In this document: piece after piece, positions 1 to 5,096 of the stretch
Layout of the letters: each line of letters starts with the position of its first letter
Numbering within the stretch: the first letter of the stretch is position 1
Source: Clostridia bacterium
GTDB lineage: Bacteria > Bacillota_A > Clostridia > Christensenellales > Aristaeellaceae
Direction of reading: 5' to 3'
Length of the DNA: 9,293 nt
Assembly (NCBI GenBank): GCA_017432405.1
Contig: JAFRJF010000041.1
Coordinates: forward strand, 1-9,293
Position numbers and translations under genes: made by a program
The notes under the pieces: generated by a model
The model's database searches: none
Seen by the model: the letters and a program-made list of their open reading frames with translations, nothing else
What the model was told of the DNA's origin: nothing

Positions 1-2
1 CA

Positions 3-671
3 ATCTGCGGGCAGAAGACGGAGGTCTACAGCCGGATCACGGGCTATTACCGGCCGGTACAGAACTGGAACGACGGCAAGGCCCAGGAGTTCCGGGACCG
101 GAAGCTGTACGACATCGGGCATTCCGTGCTGACCCATAGCGGCCCGCGGAAGGCGTATTCCAATATGGACGCCGCCGTCGAGGCGACGACGGAGCGGAGA
201 TGCTGCGAGCCGGCCCAGGTGCTGATGAAGCCGGAGAGCGAGGAGACGCGGGCGGACCGCCGCTCTGGCAATCCCAACGCTCGCGCGACGGCGGAGGCCG
301 CCTTCGAAAACCCCGGCGCAGAGCATGCGAAAGCGCTGCTGGATTCCCAGGCCGAGGCCGCGAAGGCCGAGCGGCTGGCGGAGGCCAGGCTCCGTGAGGC
401 CAGCGCCGCGACGCCCGCCGACCCCGACGGCGCGGAGGCGATACTGTTCAAGTCCCCCACCTGCCCGAACTGCAAGGCGGCCATGGCGCTGCTGGACCGG
501 GCGGGGGTGAAGTACGCGGCGGTGAACGCGGCGGACGTGCGCAACCTGACGGCGAAATACGGCGTCAGGCAGGCCCCGACGCTGGTGGTGCGCACCGGGG
601 AAGGCTTTGAGAAGCTCCGCGGGGTTTCGGACATCAAGGGATGGCTGATGAGCGGGCATGTGGTGAAATAG
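3..671 (+). CDS. nrdD: Anaerobic (class III) ribonucleoside-triphosphate reductase, C-terminal part with fused redoxin domain
   Basis: This is the 3' part of a gene that begins before the window; 222 residues are visible. NrdD reduces ribonucleotides to deoxyribonucleotides without oxygen, using a glycyl radical made by the NrdG activase. The visible start holds one CG of the zinc-site cysteine cluster, then SRITGYYRPVQNWNDGK, the usual glycyl-radical segment; the radical Gly is most likely codon 42-44. After RKLYDIGHSVL comes a linker of about 65 residues, rich in Ala, Glu and Arg and probably helical (roughly residues 75-140). A thioredoxin/glutaredoxin-like domain follows (about 142-219), with CPNC at residues 154-157 and a QAPTLVV strand matching the cis-Pro loop. 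Such C-terminal redoxin fusions are known among clostridial NrdDs. The fusion suggests reduction by a dithiol rather than formate; that is inference. No nrdG follows within the window. Confidence 0.9.
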   Translation: MCGQKTEVYSRITGYYRPVQNWNDGKAQEFRDRKLYDIGHSVLTHSGPRKAYSNMDAAVEATTERRCCEPAQVLMKPESEETRADRRSGNPNARATAEAAFENPGAEHAKALLDSQAEAAKAERLAEARLREASAATPADPDGAEAILFKSPTCPNCKAAMALLDRAGVKYAAVNAADVRNLTAKYGVRQAPTLVVRTGEGFEKLRGVSDIKGWLMSGHVVK

Positions 672-697
672 GCGCGGCAGGTGCGCGCGACGATGGG

Positions 698-734
698 GGA
701 GCGGTATACGCGGGAGTGTGGCGTATACCGCTTC
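698..734 (+). terminator. Inverted repeat after nrdD, possible terminator
   Basis: GCGGTATACG (701-710) and CGTATACCGC (722-731) are perfect complements around an 11-nt loop. The stem can extend to 698-710/722-734 (13 pairs, one G-T). It sits 26 nt after the nrdD stop codon, where a terminator is expected. No clear T-run follows, so it may be a weak or factor-assisted terminator, a 3'-end stabiliser, or an operator, since the core is rich in GTATAC. Confidence 0.45.
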
Positions 735-783
735 GCTGTCTGTATCGGTTCAGTTCGGGGCTTCGATTCAAATGATTATTCAC

Positions 784-812
784 TTGAAACGCTACTTCAA
801 CTGTGCTAAAAT
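784..812 (+). promoter_or_regulatory. Sigma-A-type promoter of the acyltransferase gene
   Basis: TTGAAA (784-789) and TAAAAT (807-812) are separated by 17 bp, and TG at 804-805 gives an extended -10. Transcription would start near 819, leaving a leader of about 78 nt. An inverted repeat, TTGAA-N7-TTCAA (784-800), overlaps the -35 and could be an operator. Confidence 0.7.
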
Positions 813-827
813 GAGAGTAATATAACG

Positions 828-888
828 AAGGAGGTTGTCGTCGCGGCAGCGGCTGTCCGAAGGGGGAGCAGGCAAGGTTGCGGCGACC
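828..888 (+). other. Leader with orphan Shine-Dalgarno and possible stem
   Basis: AAGGAGG at 828-834 is a textbook ribosome binding site, but no ATG or GTG follows within a usable distance; TTG 835 touches it directly. The start chosen for the downstream gene is 62 nt away. Bases 833-841 can pair with 880-888 (9 pairs including G-T), which would loop out the intervening stretch and bring the orphan site nearer the ATG at 897. The pairing was read by eye. Confidence 0.35.
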
Positions 889-896
889 GGTTTAAT

Positions 897-1916
897 ATGC
901 AGCAGAGGAAACCTGAACTGGACGTAGTAAAGGGCATCGCCATCGTCTTTGTGGTGATCGTGCATATGCATTTCAGCCAAAAAGTCTTGAATCGCTATAT
1001 CGGCGCTTTTGATATACAGTTATTCTTCTTCGTATCCGGCATGCTATATAAATCAAAGCCGATCGGGGAATCCATAAAGGGGAAGGCGCGGGCCCTGCTG
1101 ACGCCCTATGCATGCTTTGGAGCGCTGTATTGGCTGATCTACAACATCCCCAGATACCTGTCCAATCACAGCACGAAGAAGATGCTGCCCACGTTGAAGG
1201 CGCTGCTGCTCTATCCAACGTCGTCCCTGCCGTTAGAGAACACGATGTGGTTTTTGCCGGTCATGTTTATCACCACAGTGGCTTATTGCTGCCTGGATCA
1301 TTGGATCAGGAATGAAACCGCGCTGTCCTGCGTGGCGCTGGCGATCGGCGCGGCGGGTTTTGCCCTTCCCAGCATCATCGACTTCCGGCTGCCCTGGGGC
1401 ATCGGCCAGGCCATGTTCGCCCTGCTGCACTACCACCTGGGAAGGCTGGCTGGCCAATATCAGATGATAGACCGAATCCATGCCGTGAAGGGGAAGAAGC
1501 GGGGCTTGTTTTACCTCGGCCTGATCGTGGCCCTGGTGATCAATACCTGGCTGATCTTTGTGAACGGCAAAGTCAATGTGCGCTCGATGAGGTGGGCGAT
1601 TATCCCGTTAACGCTGGTCAACGGCGTGGAAGCGACCGTCTTGTATATTCTGCTGTCCAAATTGCTCACCGACCCTCCGAAGCTGAGGACGTCGCTCCCT
1701 GTGAGGTGGCTGGAGCACATCGGCCTGACGTCGATCTTCTACCTGTGCACCAATCATCCGGCGATCAAATATGCGGGCCGCATCGCCAAATGGATCGCCG
1801 CGGACGCGCCGAAGCTGCAAATCCTGCTGACGTTTGCGATCAGCATGACTTTCATGTACCTGATCAGCGAATTGGTTTTCAGGACAAAGCTGAGGGTGAT
1901 CCTGGGCAAGCGCTGA
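897..1916 (+). CDS. Integral membrane acyltransferase, Acyltransferase_3 / fucose 4-O-acetylase-like
   Basis: This 339-residue multi-pass membrane protein probably transfers acetyl or similar acyl groups to a sugar or cell-surface glycan, using cytoplasmic acyl-CoA. The N-terminus LDVVKGIAIVFVVIVH fits the family's first helix; K12 and H23 reproduce the spacing of the R(X10)H motif, with Lys for Arg as often seen in NolL/YcfT-like members. FFFVSGMLYK (about residues 43-52) is the typical second-segment motif, and about ten hydrophobic stretches follow, ending in a basic tail. ATG 897 is chosen because the family motif begins eight residues later and no in-frame ATG, GTG or TTG lies in the leader back to 828. 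It lacks a good ribosome binding site. The gene looks AT-richer than its neighbours (ATA, AAA and TTA codons), hinting at transfer. The acceptor is unknown. Confidence 0.85.
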   Translation: MQQRKPELDVVKGIAIVFVVIVHMHFSQKVLNRYIGAFDIQLFFFVSGMLYKSKPIGESIKGKARALLTPYACFGALYWLIYNIPRYLSNHSTKKMLPTLKALLLYPTSSLPLENTMWFLPVMFITTVAYCCLDHWIRNETALSCVALAIGAAGFALPSIIDFRLPWGIGQAMFALLHYHLGRLAGQYQMIDRIHAVKGKKRGLFYLGLIVALVINTWLIFVNGKVNVRSMRWAIIPLTLVNGVEATVLYILLSKLLTDPPKLRTSLPVRWLEHIGLTSIFYLCTNHPAIKYAGRIAKWIAADAPKLQILLTFAISMTFMYLISELVFRTKLRVILGKR

Positions 1917-1962
1917 AGGATGCGGAAACCATGTGGCAATAAATAAGTAAGAGGTATCGAAC

Positions 1963-2880
1963 ATGTACGACATCATCATCATCGGTGGCGGCCCGGCGGG
2001 CATGACGGCGGCGCTGTACGCCCAGCGCAACGGCAAGAAGGCGCTGGTCATCGAGCGGAGCGGCTTCGGGGGGCAGATCACCCATTCCCCGAAGGTGGAG
2101 AACTATCCCGGCACGCTGCAAATGAGCGGCAATGAATTCGCGGATAAAATGCTGGACCAGATCCTCGCCCAGGGGGCCGAGATCGAGCTGGAGAATGCGG
2201 TGGCCGTGGAGGACCTGGGCAAAACCAAGGTCGTGCGCACCGAGGAGGGCAGCGCCTTCGAGGGCAAGGCGGTGGTCATCGCCACCGGCGTCAGGCACCG
2301 GATGCTGGGCCTTGAGGGGGAGGACGCGTTGGTGGGCGAGGGCATCTCGTTCTGCGCGGTGTGCGACGGCGACTTCTACAGCGGCCAGCGGGTCTGCGTG
2401 GCAGGGGGCGGCAACTCGGCGCTCCAGGAGGCCGTGCTGCTCTCGGAAAAGTGCAGCGAGGTCGTCATCCTCCAGGACCTGCCCACCCTGACCGGCGAGC
2501 AGAAGCTCCGGGACGCGCTGGCGGCGAAGGGCAACGTCCGGGTCATCTGCGATACGAAGATCGACGCCCTGGTCACCGGGGACGGGGCGCTGCGGGGCGT
2601 TGAGATCGAGAGCCGGACCACCGGGGAAAAGCGGGTCGTCGACTGCGACGGGCTGTTCGTGGCCATCGGCCTGATCCCCGAGAACGGGCCCTTCGAGGCG
2701 CTGGCCGCGCTGAACGAATGGGGCTACTTCGCCTCCGGGGAGGACTGCCTGACCCGGACCCCCGGCGTGTACGTGGCGGGGGACTGCCGCAGCAAGGGCG
2801 TGCGCCAGCTGACCACCGCCGTGGCCGACGGGGCCACCGCCGCGCTGGCCGCCTGCCGCTACATCGACACAGAGCTGTGA
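1963..2880 (+). CDS. trxB: Thioredoxin reductase-like FAD-dependent disulfide oxidoreductase
   Basis: This is a 305-residue cytoplasmic flavoprotein of the low-Mr thioredoxin reductase family. It passes electrons through FAD to a CxxC pair and on to thioredoxin-like proteins. GGGPAG (8-13) is the FAD dinucleotide motif, GFGGQIT and ENYPG are family landmarks, the redox pair is C131-A-V-C134, and YVAGDC near the end is the second FAD motif. The pyridine-nucleotide domain is atypical. GGGNSA (148-153) replaces the usual GGGDSA, and LQDLPTLTG (170-178) stands where HRRxxxR normally binds the NADPH 2'-phosphate. This fits a clostridial subgroup whose electron donor may be NADH or ferredoxin. AAGAGG (1949-1954) lies 8 nt before the ATG. 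No promoter was found in the 46-nt gap, so it may be co-transcribed with the acyltransferase. The DUF3786-like gene follows immediately. Confidence 0.9.
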   Translation: MYDIIIIGGGPAGMTAALYAQRNGKKALVIERSGFGGQITHSPKVENYPGTLQMSGNEFADKMLDQILAQGAEIELENAVAVEDLGKTKVVRTEEGSAFEGKAVVIATGVRHRMLGLEGEDALVGEGISFCAVCDGDFYSGQRVCVAGGGNSALQEAVLLSEKCSEVVILQDLPTLTGEQKLRDALAAKGNVRVICDTKIDALVTGDGALRGVEIESRTTGEKRVVDCDGLFVAIGLIPENGPFEALAALNEWGYFASGEDCLTRTPGVYVAGDCRSKGVRQLTTAVADGATAALAACRYIDTEL

Positions 2881-2888
2881 CGGCGGCT

Positions 2889-3602
2889 ATGGATAACGCT
2901 CAAAACCGACAGTATGACGAGATGCTGGCCGCCAACCTCGAACGGTTGGCGGGCATCGATCTGAGGGCTGCGGCAGAGCGTGCGGGCCTGGAATGGGACG
3001 AAGGGGGCGTCGTCGCCGTGAGCTTCGGCCAGAGGGTGCGCCTGGACGGCATCACCCTGCGCCCGACGCCCGAGATCGACATGTGGCAGCATTTGGCCAT
3101 GCTGCAATACCTCTGGGGCGCGGATGGCAGCCTGCCCACCGATCGCTGGATCGGCATGGGGGACCTGGCCGAGGGCGGCATGATCCGCGGCGCGTCCTTC
3201 GACGGGGAGATCGACCGGCTGATCGCCGCAAGGCTGGGGAAATGCGCCCCGGAGGCCGTGCGCCGGGCCTGCCTGAAGCTGGGCGCGGCGCTTCGGGCGG
3301 ACGGAAAAGCCGACCTGTGCGCCGAGTTTCACTTCCTGCCCCGCTTTCCGCTGCTGTTGAACCTGTGGTTTGCCGACGACGAATTCCCTGCCTCGGGCAA
3401 GCTGCTGGTCAACGAAGCCGTCCACCGCTGTCTGGGCACCGAGGCCATCGGCACGCTGGGGTGTATGCTGGTGGGGAGGATTTGCGAAGCGGCGGAAAAA
3501 ACTGATTTGTCGCCCCGCGACAAATCAGTTTTTTCTACCCCGAATACGCCTCAAGCTTTTCCAGCAGATCCCCGGCCTGGTTGGAATAGATATAGACGGT
3601 GA
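2889..3602 (+). CDS. DUF3786-like protein
   Basis: This 237-codon frame resembles DUF3786, a family of unknown function found mainly in anaerobes. It starts with a helical YDEMLAANLERLAG region, then a beta-rich segment ending in LRPTPEIDMWQHLAMLQYLW, the WIGMGDLAEGGMIRG region, and LPRFPLLLNLWFADDEFPAS (about 157-176), which is typical of the family. It appears soluble. ATG 2889 is preferred because the family starts just before the conserved Tyr; GTG 2877 overlapping the trxB stop is an alternative. There is no clear ribosome binding site, so coupling to trxB is likely. The conserved part ends near residue 205, but the frame runs on through a strong terminator hairpin at 3495-3535 and stops 67 nt later, antisense to the HPr-like gene. 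The tail, about residues 206-237, is probably not family sequence. Confidence 0.7.
   Translation: MDNAQNRQYDEMLAANLERLAGIDLRAAAERAGLEWDEGGVVAVSFGQRVRLDGITLRPTPEIDMWQHLAMLQYLWGADGSLPTDRWIGMGDLAEGGMIRGASFDGEIDRLIAARLGKCAPEAVRRACLKLGAALRADGKADLCAEFHFLPRFPLLLNLWFADDEFPASGKLLVNEAVHRCLGTEAIGTLGCMLVGRICEAAEKTDLSPRDKSVFSTPNTPQAFPADPRPGWNRYRR
3495..3535. terminator. Bidirectional intrinsic terminator inside the DUF3786 frame end
   Basis: Bases 3495-3513 and 3517-3535 form a 19-bp perfect stem around a CCC loop, with six A on one side and six T on the other. It therefore works as a hairpin plus U-tract on either strand. On the minus strand it begins directly at the TAG stop of the HPr-like gene (3535-3537), the normal layout. 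On the plus strand it lies inside the open DUF3786 frame, before that frame's stop. Confidence 0.92.
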
Positions 3603-3762
3603 CCGGCTTTGTCAGGTCCAGGCTGTAGATGCCGAGTATGGATTTGGCGTCGGTGACGGCGCGGCCCTGGCGAAGGGCGATGGTGAACGGGTAGCTGTTG
3701 ACCAGGTTGGCAAAGCTTTGGATCTGGGCGGTATTCCGCAGAAAGATGTCAACGGTATGCAA
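3535..3762 (-). CDS. HPr-fold protein lacking the phospho-His, Crh-like
   Basis: This 75-residue protein has the HPr fold of the phosphotransferase system. Residues 39-50, AKSILGIYSLDL, match the HPr regulatory helix, and S41 corresponds to Ser46, the site of HPr kinase. The active-site loop NPTGLHARPA is replaced by NTAQIQSFAN (10-19), so Gln15 stands in place of His15 and the protein should not carry phosphate from enzyme I. This is the arrangement of Bacillus Crh, a regulator rather than a carrier. The start is TTG at 3760-3762, preceded by GGGAGG 8 nt upstream on the minus strand. The longer frame up to 3885 would begin inside the -35 box, so it is rejected. A promoter (3857-3885) and terminator (3495-3535) make it monocistronic. 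Its partner is unknown. Confidence 0.8.
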   Translation of the reverse strand: MHTVDIFLRNTAQIQSFANLVNSYPFTIALRQGRAVTDAKSILGIYSLDLTKPVTVYIYSNQAGDLLEKLEAYSG

Positions 3763-3856
3763 AGGTAACGCCTCCCTTCGCGCTGGGAACGGTCTTTTGC
3801 AGTCGGTTGGGGGATAAAAACCGGTATACGGGTTAAATACTAAGGTGATATGATCT

Positions 3857-3885
3857 ATTATAGCATGTCCGGGTGGGAAATGCAA
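3857..3885 (-). promoter_or_regulatory. Promoter of the HPr-like gene
   Basis: On the minus strand TTGCAT (3885-3880) and TATAAT (3862-3857) are separated by 17 bp, with TG one base before the -10 (extended -10). The predicted leader is about 88 nt. Just inside it lies AACCCGTATACCGGTT (minus strand, 3834-3819), a near palindrome with 14 of 16 positions symmetrical. Confidence 0.85.
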
Positions 3886-3992
3886 GGATTATCTGAATAT
3901 TCGGTAAATTTTTTGTCACCCGAAGCCCCCGGCTGTCGTTCGGCGCAAAGGGGACAATTTTGTTCAAATAATGATATTTCACACAACCGGTC

Positions 3993-4021
3993 TTGACAGT
4001 TCACGGCAAATCTCTTATACT
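3993..4021 (+). promoter_or_regulatory. Strong promoter of the rpmH operon
   Basis: Consensus TTGACA (3993-3998) and TATACT (4016-4021) are separated by 17 bp. AT-rich sequence upstream may serve as an UP element. Transcription would begin near 4028, giving a leader of about 100 nt before rpmH. A strong constitutive promoter suits a ribosomal protein operon. Confidence 0.9.
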
Positions 4022-4039
4022 GTTAAGGCTGTTACTTTG

Positions 4040-4100
4040 GCATTGTTCGCCGACAAGGCGCTGCCCGTGATCTGGAGACGGGGGACCCGGGGGCGAATGC
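4040..4100 (+). promoter_or_regulatory. Structured 5' leader of rpmH
   Basis: TTCGCC (4046-4051) can pair with GGCGAA (4092-4097), extended across a bulge by GCA (4040-4042) with TGC (4098-4100). This encloses a smaller hairpin, CCCGT (4064-4068) with ACGGG (4078-4082). It lies between the predicted transcription start and the ribosome binding site at 4116. It could be an autoregulatory site for L34 or an mRNA stabiliser. It is not a leader class I recognise. Confidence 0.4.
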
Positions 4101-4129
4101 GACATAATAATTTGTAAGGAGTGTTCCAA

Positions 4130-4267
4130 ATGTCTGTCCGTACTTATCAGCCCAAGAAGCGTCAGAGAAGCAAGGTTCATGGTTTCCGCGCGCGCATGAA
4201 GACCCGCGCCGGCCGCAACGTACTGAAGGCCCGTCGCGCCCGCGGTCGCAAGGTTCTGTCCGCATAA
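4130..4267 (+). CDS. rpmH: 50S ribosomal protein L34
   Basis: This 45-residue, very basic protein matches L34 along its whole length: [20 protein letters not shown], then a central TRAGRNVL and the terminal RGRKVLSA. L34 is a small protein of the large ribosomal subunit that binds 23S rRNA. AAGGAG (4116-4121) lies 8 nt before the ATG. The usual N-terminal MKRTYQPKK is here [10 protein letters not shown], one residue longer. It is the first gene of the operon, and rnpA begins 8 nt after its stop. It is too short for many gene finders but unmistakable. Confidence 0.98.
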   Translation: MSVRTYQPKKRQRSKVHGFRARMKTRAGRNVLKARRARGRKVLSA

Positions 4268-4275
4268 CAGCGCGT

Positions 4276-4650
4276 ATGGCCCAAATGCGCGGGGGCGCGC
4301 GGGGCAGCGAGTCCTTCGGGCGCCAGTATCGGTTGGGCAGCAACCGGAATTACCGCTATGTGTATCGCAGGGGCAAGGCCTGGCCCTCCCGCAACCTGGT
4401 GCTGATCCACCTGAAGGGGCGGGACCTGAAAATCGGGTTTTCGGTTTCGGGAAAGGTGGGCAACGCCGTGACCCGCAATCGCGTCCGCCGCTGCCTGCGC
4501 GAGGATGTGCGCCGCATGCGCACCCGCATGAAATGCGGCAGGTACGTGTTCATCGCCCGCGCGTCGATCGCGGACGAGCCCCACGCGGCCCTCACCTGGG
4601 AGCTGGAAAAGCTGCTCGAGCGCGCAAAGCTGCTGAAGGAGGCGCCCTGA
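4276..4650 (+). CDS. rnpA: Ribonuclease P protein component
   Basis: RnpA binds the RNase P RNA and helps it recognise the 5' leader of pre-tRNA. The frame gives 124 residues. RLGSNRNYRYVYRRGK (19-34) is the family start region, IGFSVSGKVGNAVTRNRVRR (53-72) holds the signature RNR box (67-69) on the conserved helix, and YVFIAR forms the next strand. The first 17 residues, MAQMRGGARGSESFGRQ, precede the usual family start and look extra. Neither ATG 4276 nor ATG 4285 has a ribosome binding site, so translation is probably coupled to rpmH across the 8-nt gap. A later non-ATG start, such as TTG 4333, would cut into the conserved region. The protein identity is secure; the start is not. Confidence 0.95.
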   Translation: MAQMRGGARGSESFGRQYRLGSNRNYRYVYRRGKAWPSRNLVLIHLKGRDLKIGFSVSGKVGNAVTRNRVRRCLREDVRRMRTRMKCGRYVFIARASIADEPHAALTWELEKLLERAKLLKEAP

Positions 4651-4667
4651 AGGCGTCGATCCGAAAA

Positions 4668-4682
4668 GCGTCCGATGGACGC
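4668..4682 (+). other. Small hairpin between rnpA and yidD
   Basis: GCGTCC (4668-4673) and GGACGC (4677-4682) form a 6-bp stem with a GAT loop. GGCGTC (4652-4657) could instead pair with GACGCC (4678-4683), so two alternative folds exist in this 93-nt gap. No T-run follows, so a terminator is unlikely. Confidence 0.35.
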
Positions 4683-4743
4683 CCCCTGGACATTGTCGCG
4701 GGATGGGGCCGACTGGCCCGTGGCCCGGCATAGGAGGAGACCC

Positions 4744-4974
4744 ATGCGCCGCTTGCGCTGTGTGCCGAAGCGGGTTCTGCTTTGGCTGATTCGCTTTTAC
4801 CGGGCGAGTCTGTCGCCCCTGCACCCGGCGTGCTGCCGTTTTACGCCGACCTGTTCGCAATACGCGCTGGAGGCCGTTGAAAAATACGGCGCCGCCAAGG
4901 GGGGATATCTGGCCCTGCGCCGGATATTGCGCTGCCATCCGTTTCACGAGGGCGGGTACGATCCCGTGCCCTGA
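4744..4974 (+). CDS. yidD: Membrane protein insertion efficiency factor YidD
   Basis: This 76-residue protein matches the YidD/DUF37 family, small membrane-associated proteins that assist YidC-dependent insertion. An amphipathic basic N-terminus ([16 protein letters not shown]) is followed by the signature [19 protein letters not shown] and the closing [17 protein letters not shown], with all family cysteines present. ATG 4744 is preceded by AGGAGG (4732-4737) with 6-nt spacing. A longer in-frame start at 4675 is rejected because it lacks a binding site and adds non-family residues. Its place between rnpA and yidC is the classical one. Confidence 0.96.
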   Translation: MRRLRCVPKRVLLWLIRFYRASLSPLHPACCRFTPTCSQYALEAVEKYGAAKGGYLALRRILRCHPFHEGGYDPVP

Positions 4975-4987
4975 CGGTTATCCCTGA

Positions 4988-5026
4988 AAATGCTCCGCAG
5001 CCAACCAGATGCGCGGCGGGGCATTT
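4988..5026 (+). terminator. Hairpin between yidD and yidC, possible attenuator
   Basis: AAATGCTCCGC (4988-4998) pairs with GCGGGGCATTT (5016-5026) over 11 bp with one G-T, around a 17-nt loop. Only a few T follow (TTTCTGT), so termination would be partial. It sits 13 nt after the yidD stop, in a 122-nt gap, and may lower yidC expression or protect the upstream mRNA. Confidence 0.45.
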
Positions 5027-5060
5027 CTGTGAATTGGCCCAAAGGCGGGGGAGAGCGTCT

Positions 5061-5093
5061 ATGGGGGAGCATCATCATCATTTTGGAGGTTAG
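5061..5093 (+). CDS. Candidate ten-codon His-rich leader ORF before yidC
   Basis: The micro-ORF encodes MGEHHHHFGG. GGGGGAG (5047-5053) lies 7 nt before its ATG, a plausible ribosome binding site. Its stop, TAG 5091-5093, is three bases before the yidC ATG, and its last codons span the yidC binding site GGAGG (5085-5089). Translation of one would therefore affect the other. Four tandem CAT codons recall histidine-responsive leaders. It may equally be chance, because so short an ORF cannot be judged by coding signal. Confidence 0.3.
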   Translation: MGEHHHHFGG

Positions 5094-5096
5094 ACA

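Larger units (their letters stand above)
3763..4129. other. Divergent intergenic region, HPr-like gene / rpmH
   Basis: This 367-bp gap holds the minus-strand leader and promoter of the HPr-like gene, an AT-rich stretch at 3886-3992, and the rpmH promoter and leader. The middle stretch contains T- and A-runs that could act as an UP element, plus a weak bulged inverted repeat near 3920-3945. I saw no DnaA-box cluster, and no dnaA gene lies on either side, although rpmH often borders oriC in Firmicutes. Confidence 0.6.

Noticed and set aside
47..637. 196-codon minus-strand frame opposite nrdD
   Set aside because: Ser/Ala-rich antisense shadow of an evident NrdD coding region.
665..678. 14-bp sequence GAAATAGGCGCGGC shared with 7110-7123, both spanning stop codons
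   Set aside because: The match covers a Lys-stop end plus GC-rich sequence; with only two copies and no flanking similarity it is probably chance.
1972..1985. CAT/ATC trinucleotide run at the start of trxB
   Set aside because: It encodes the conserved Ile strand before GGGPAG and needs no separate explanation.
2718..2888. Upstream extension of the DUF3786 frame into trxB
   Set aside because: Arg/Gly/His-rich residues typical of a shifted frame inside trxB; the family sequence begins after ATG 2889.
3886..3992. Possible replication origin near rpmH
   Set aside because: No recognisable DnaA-box cluster and no dnaA; AT-richness alone fits two divergent promoters.
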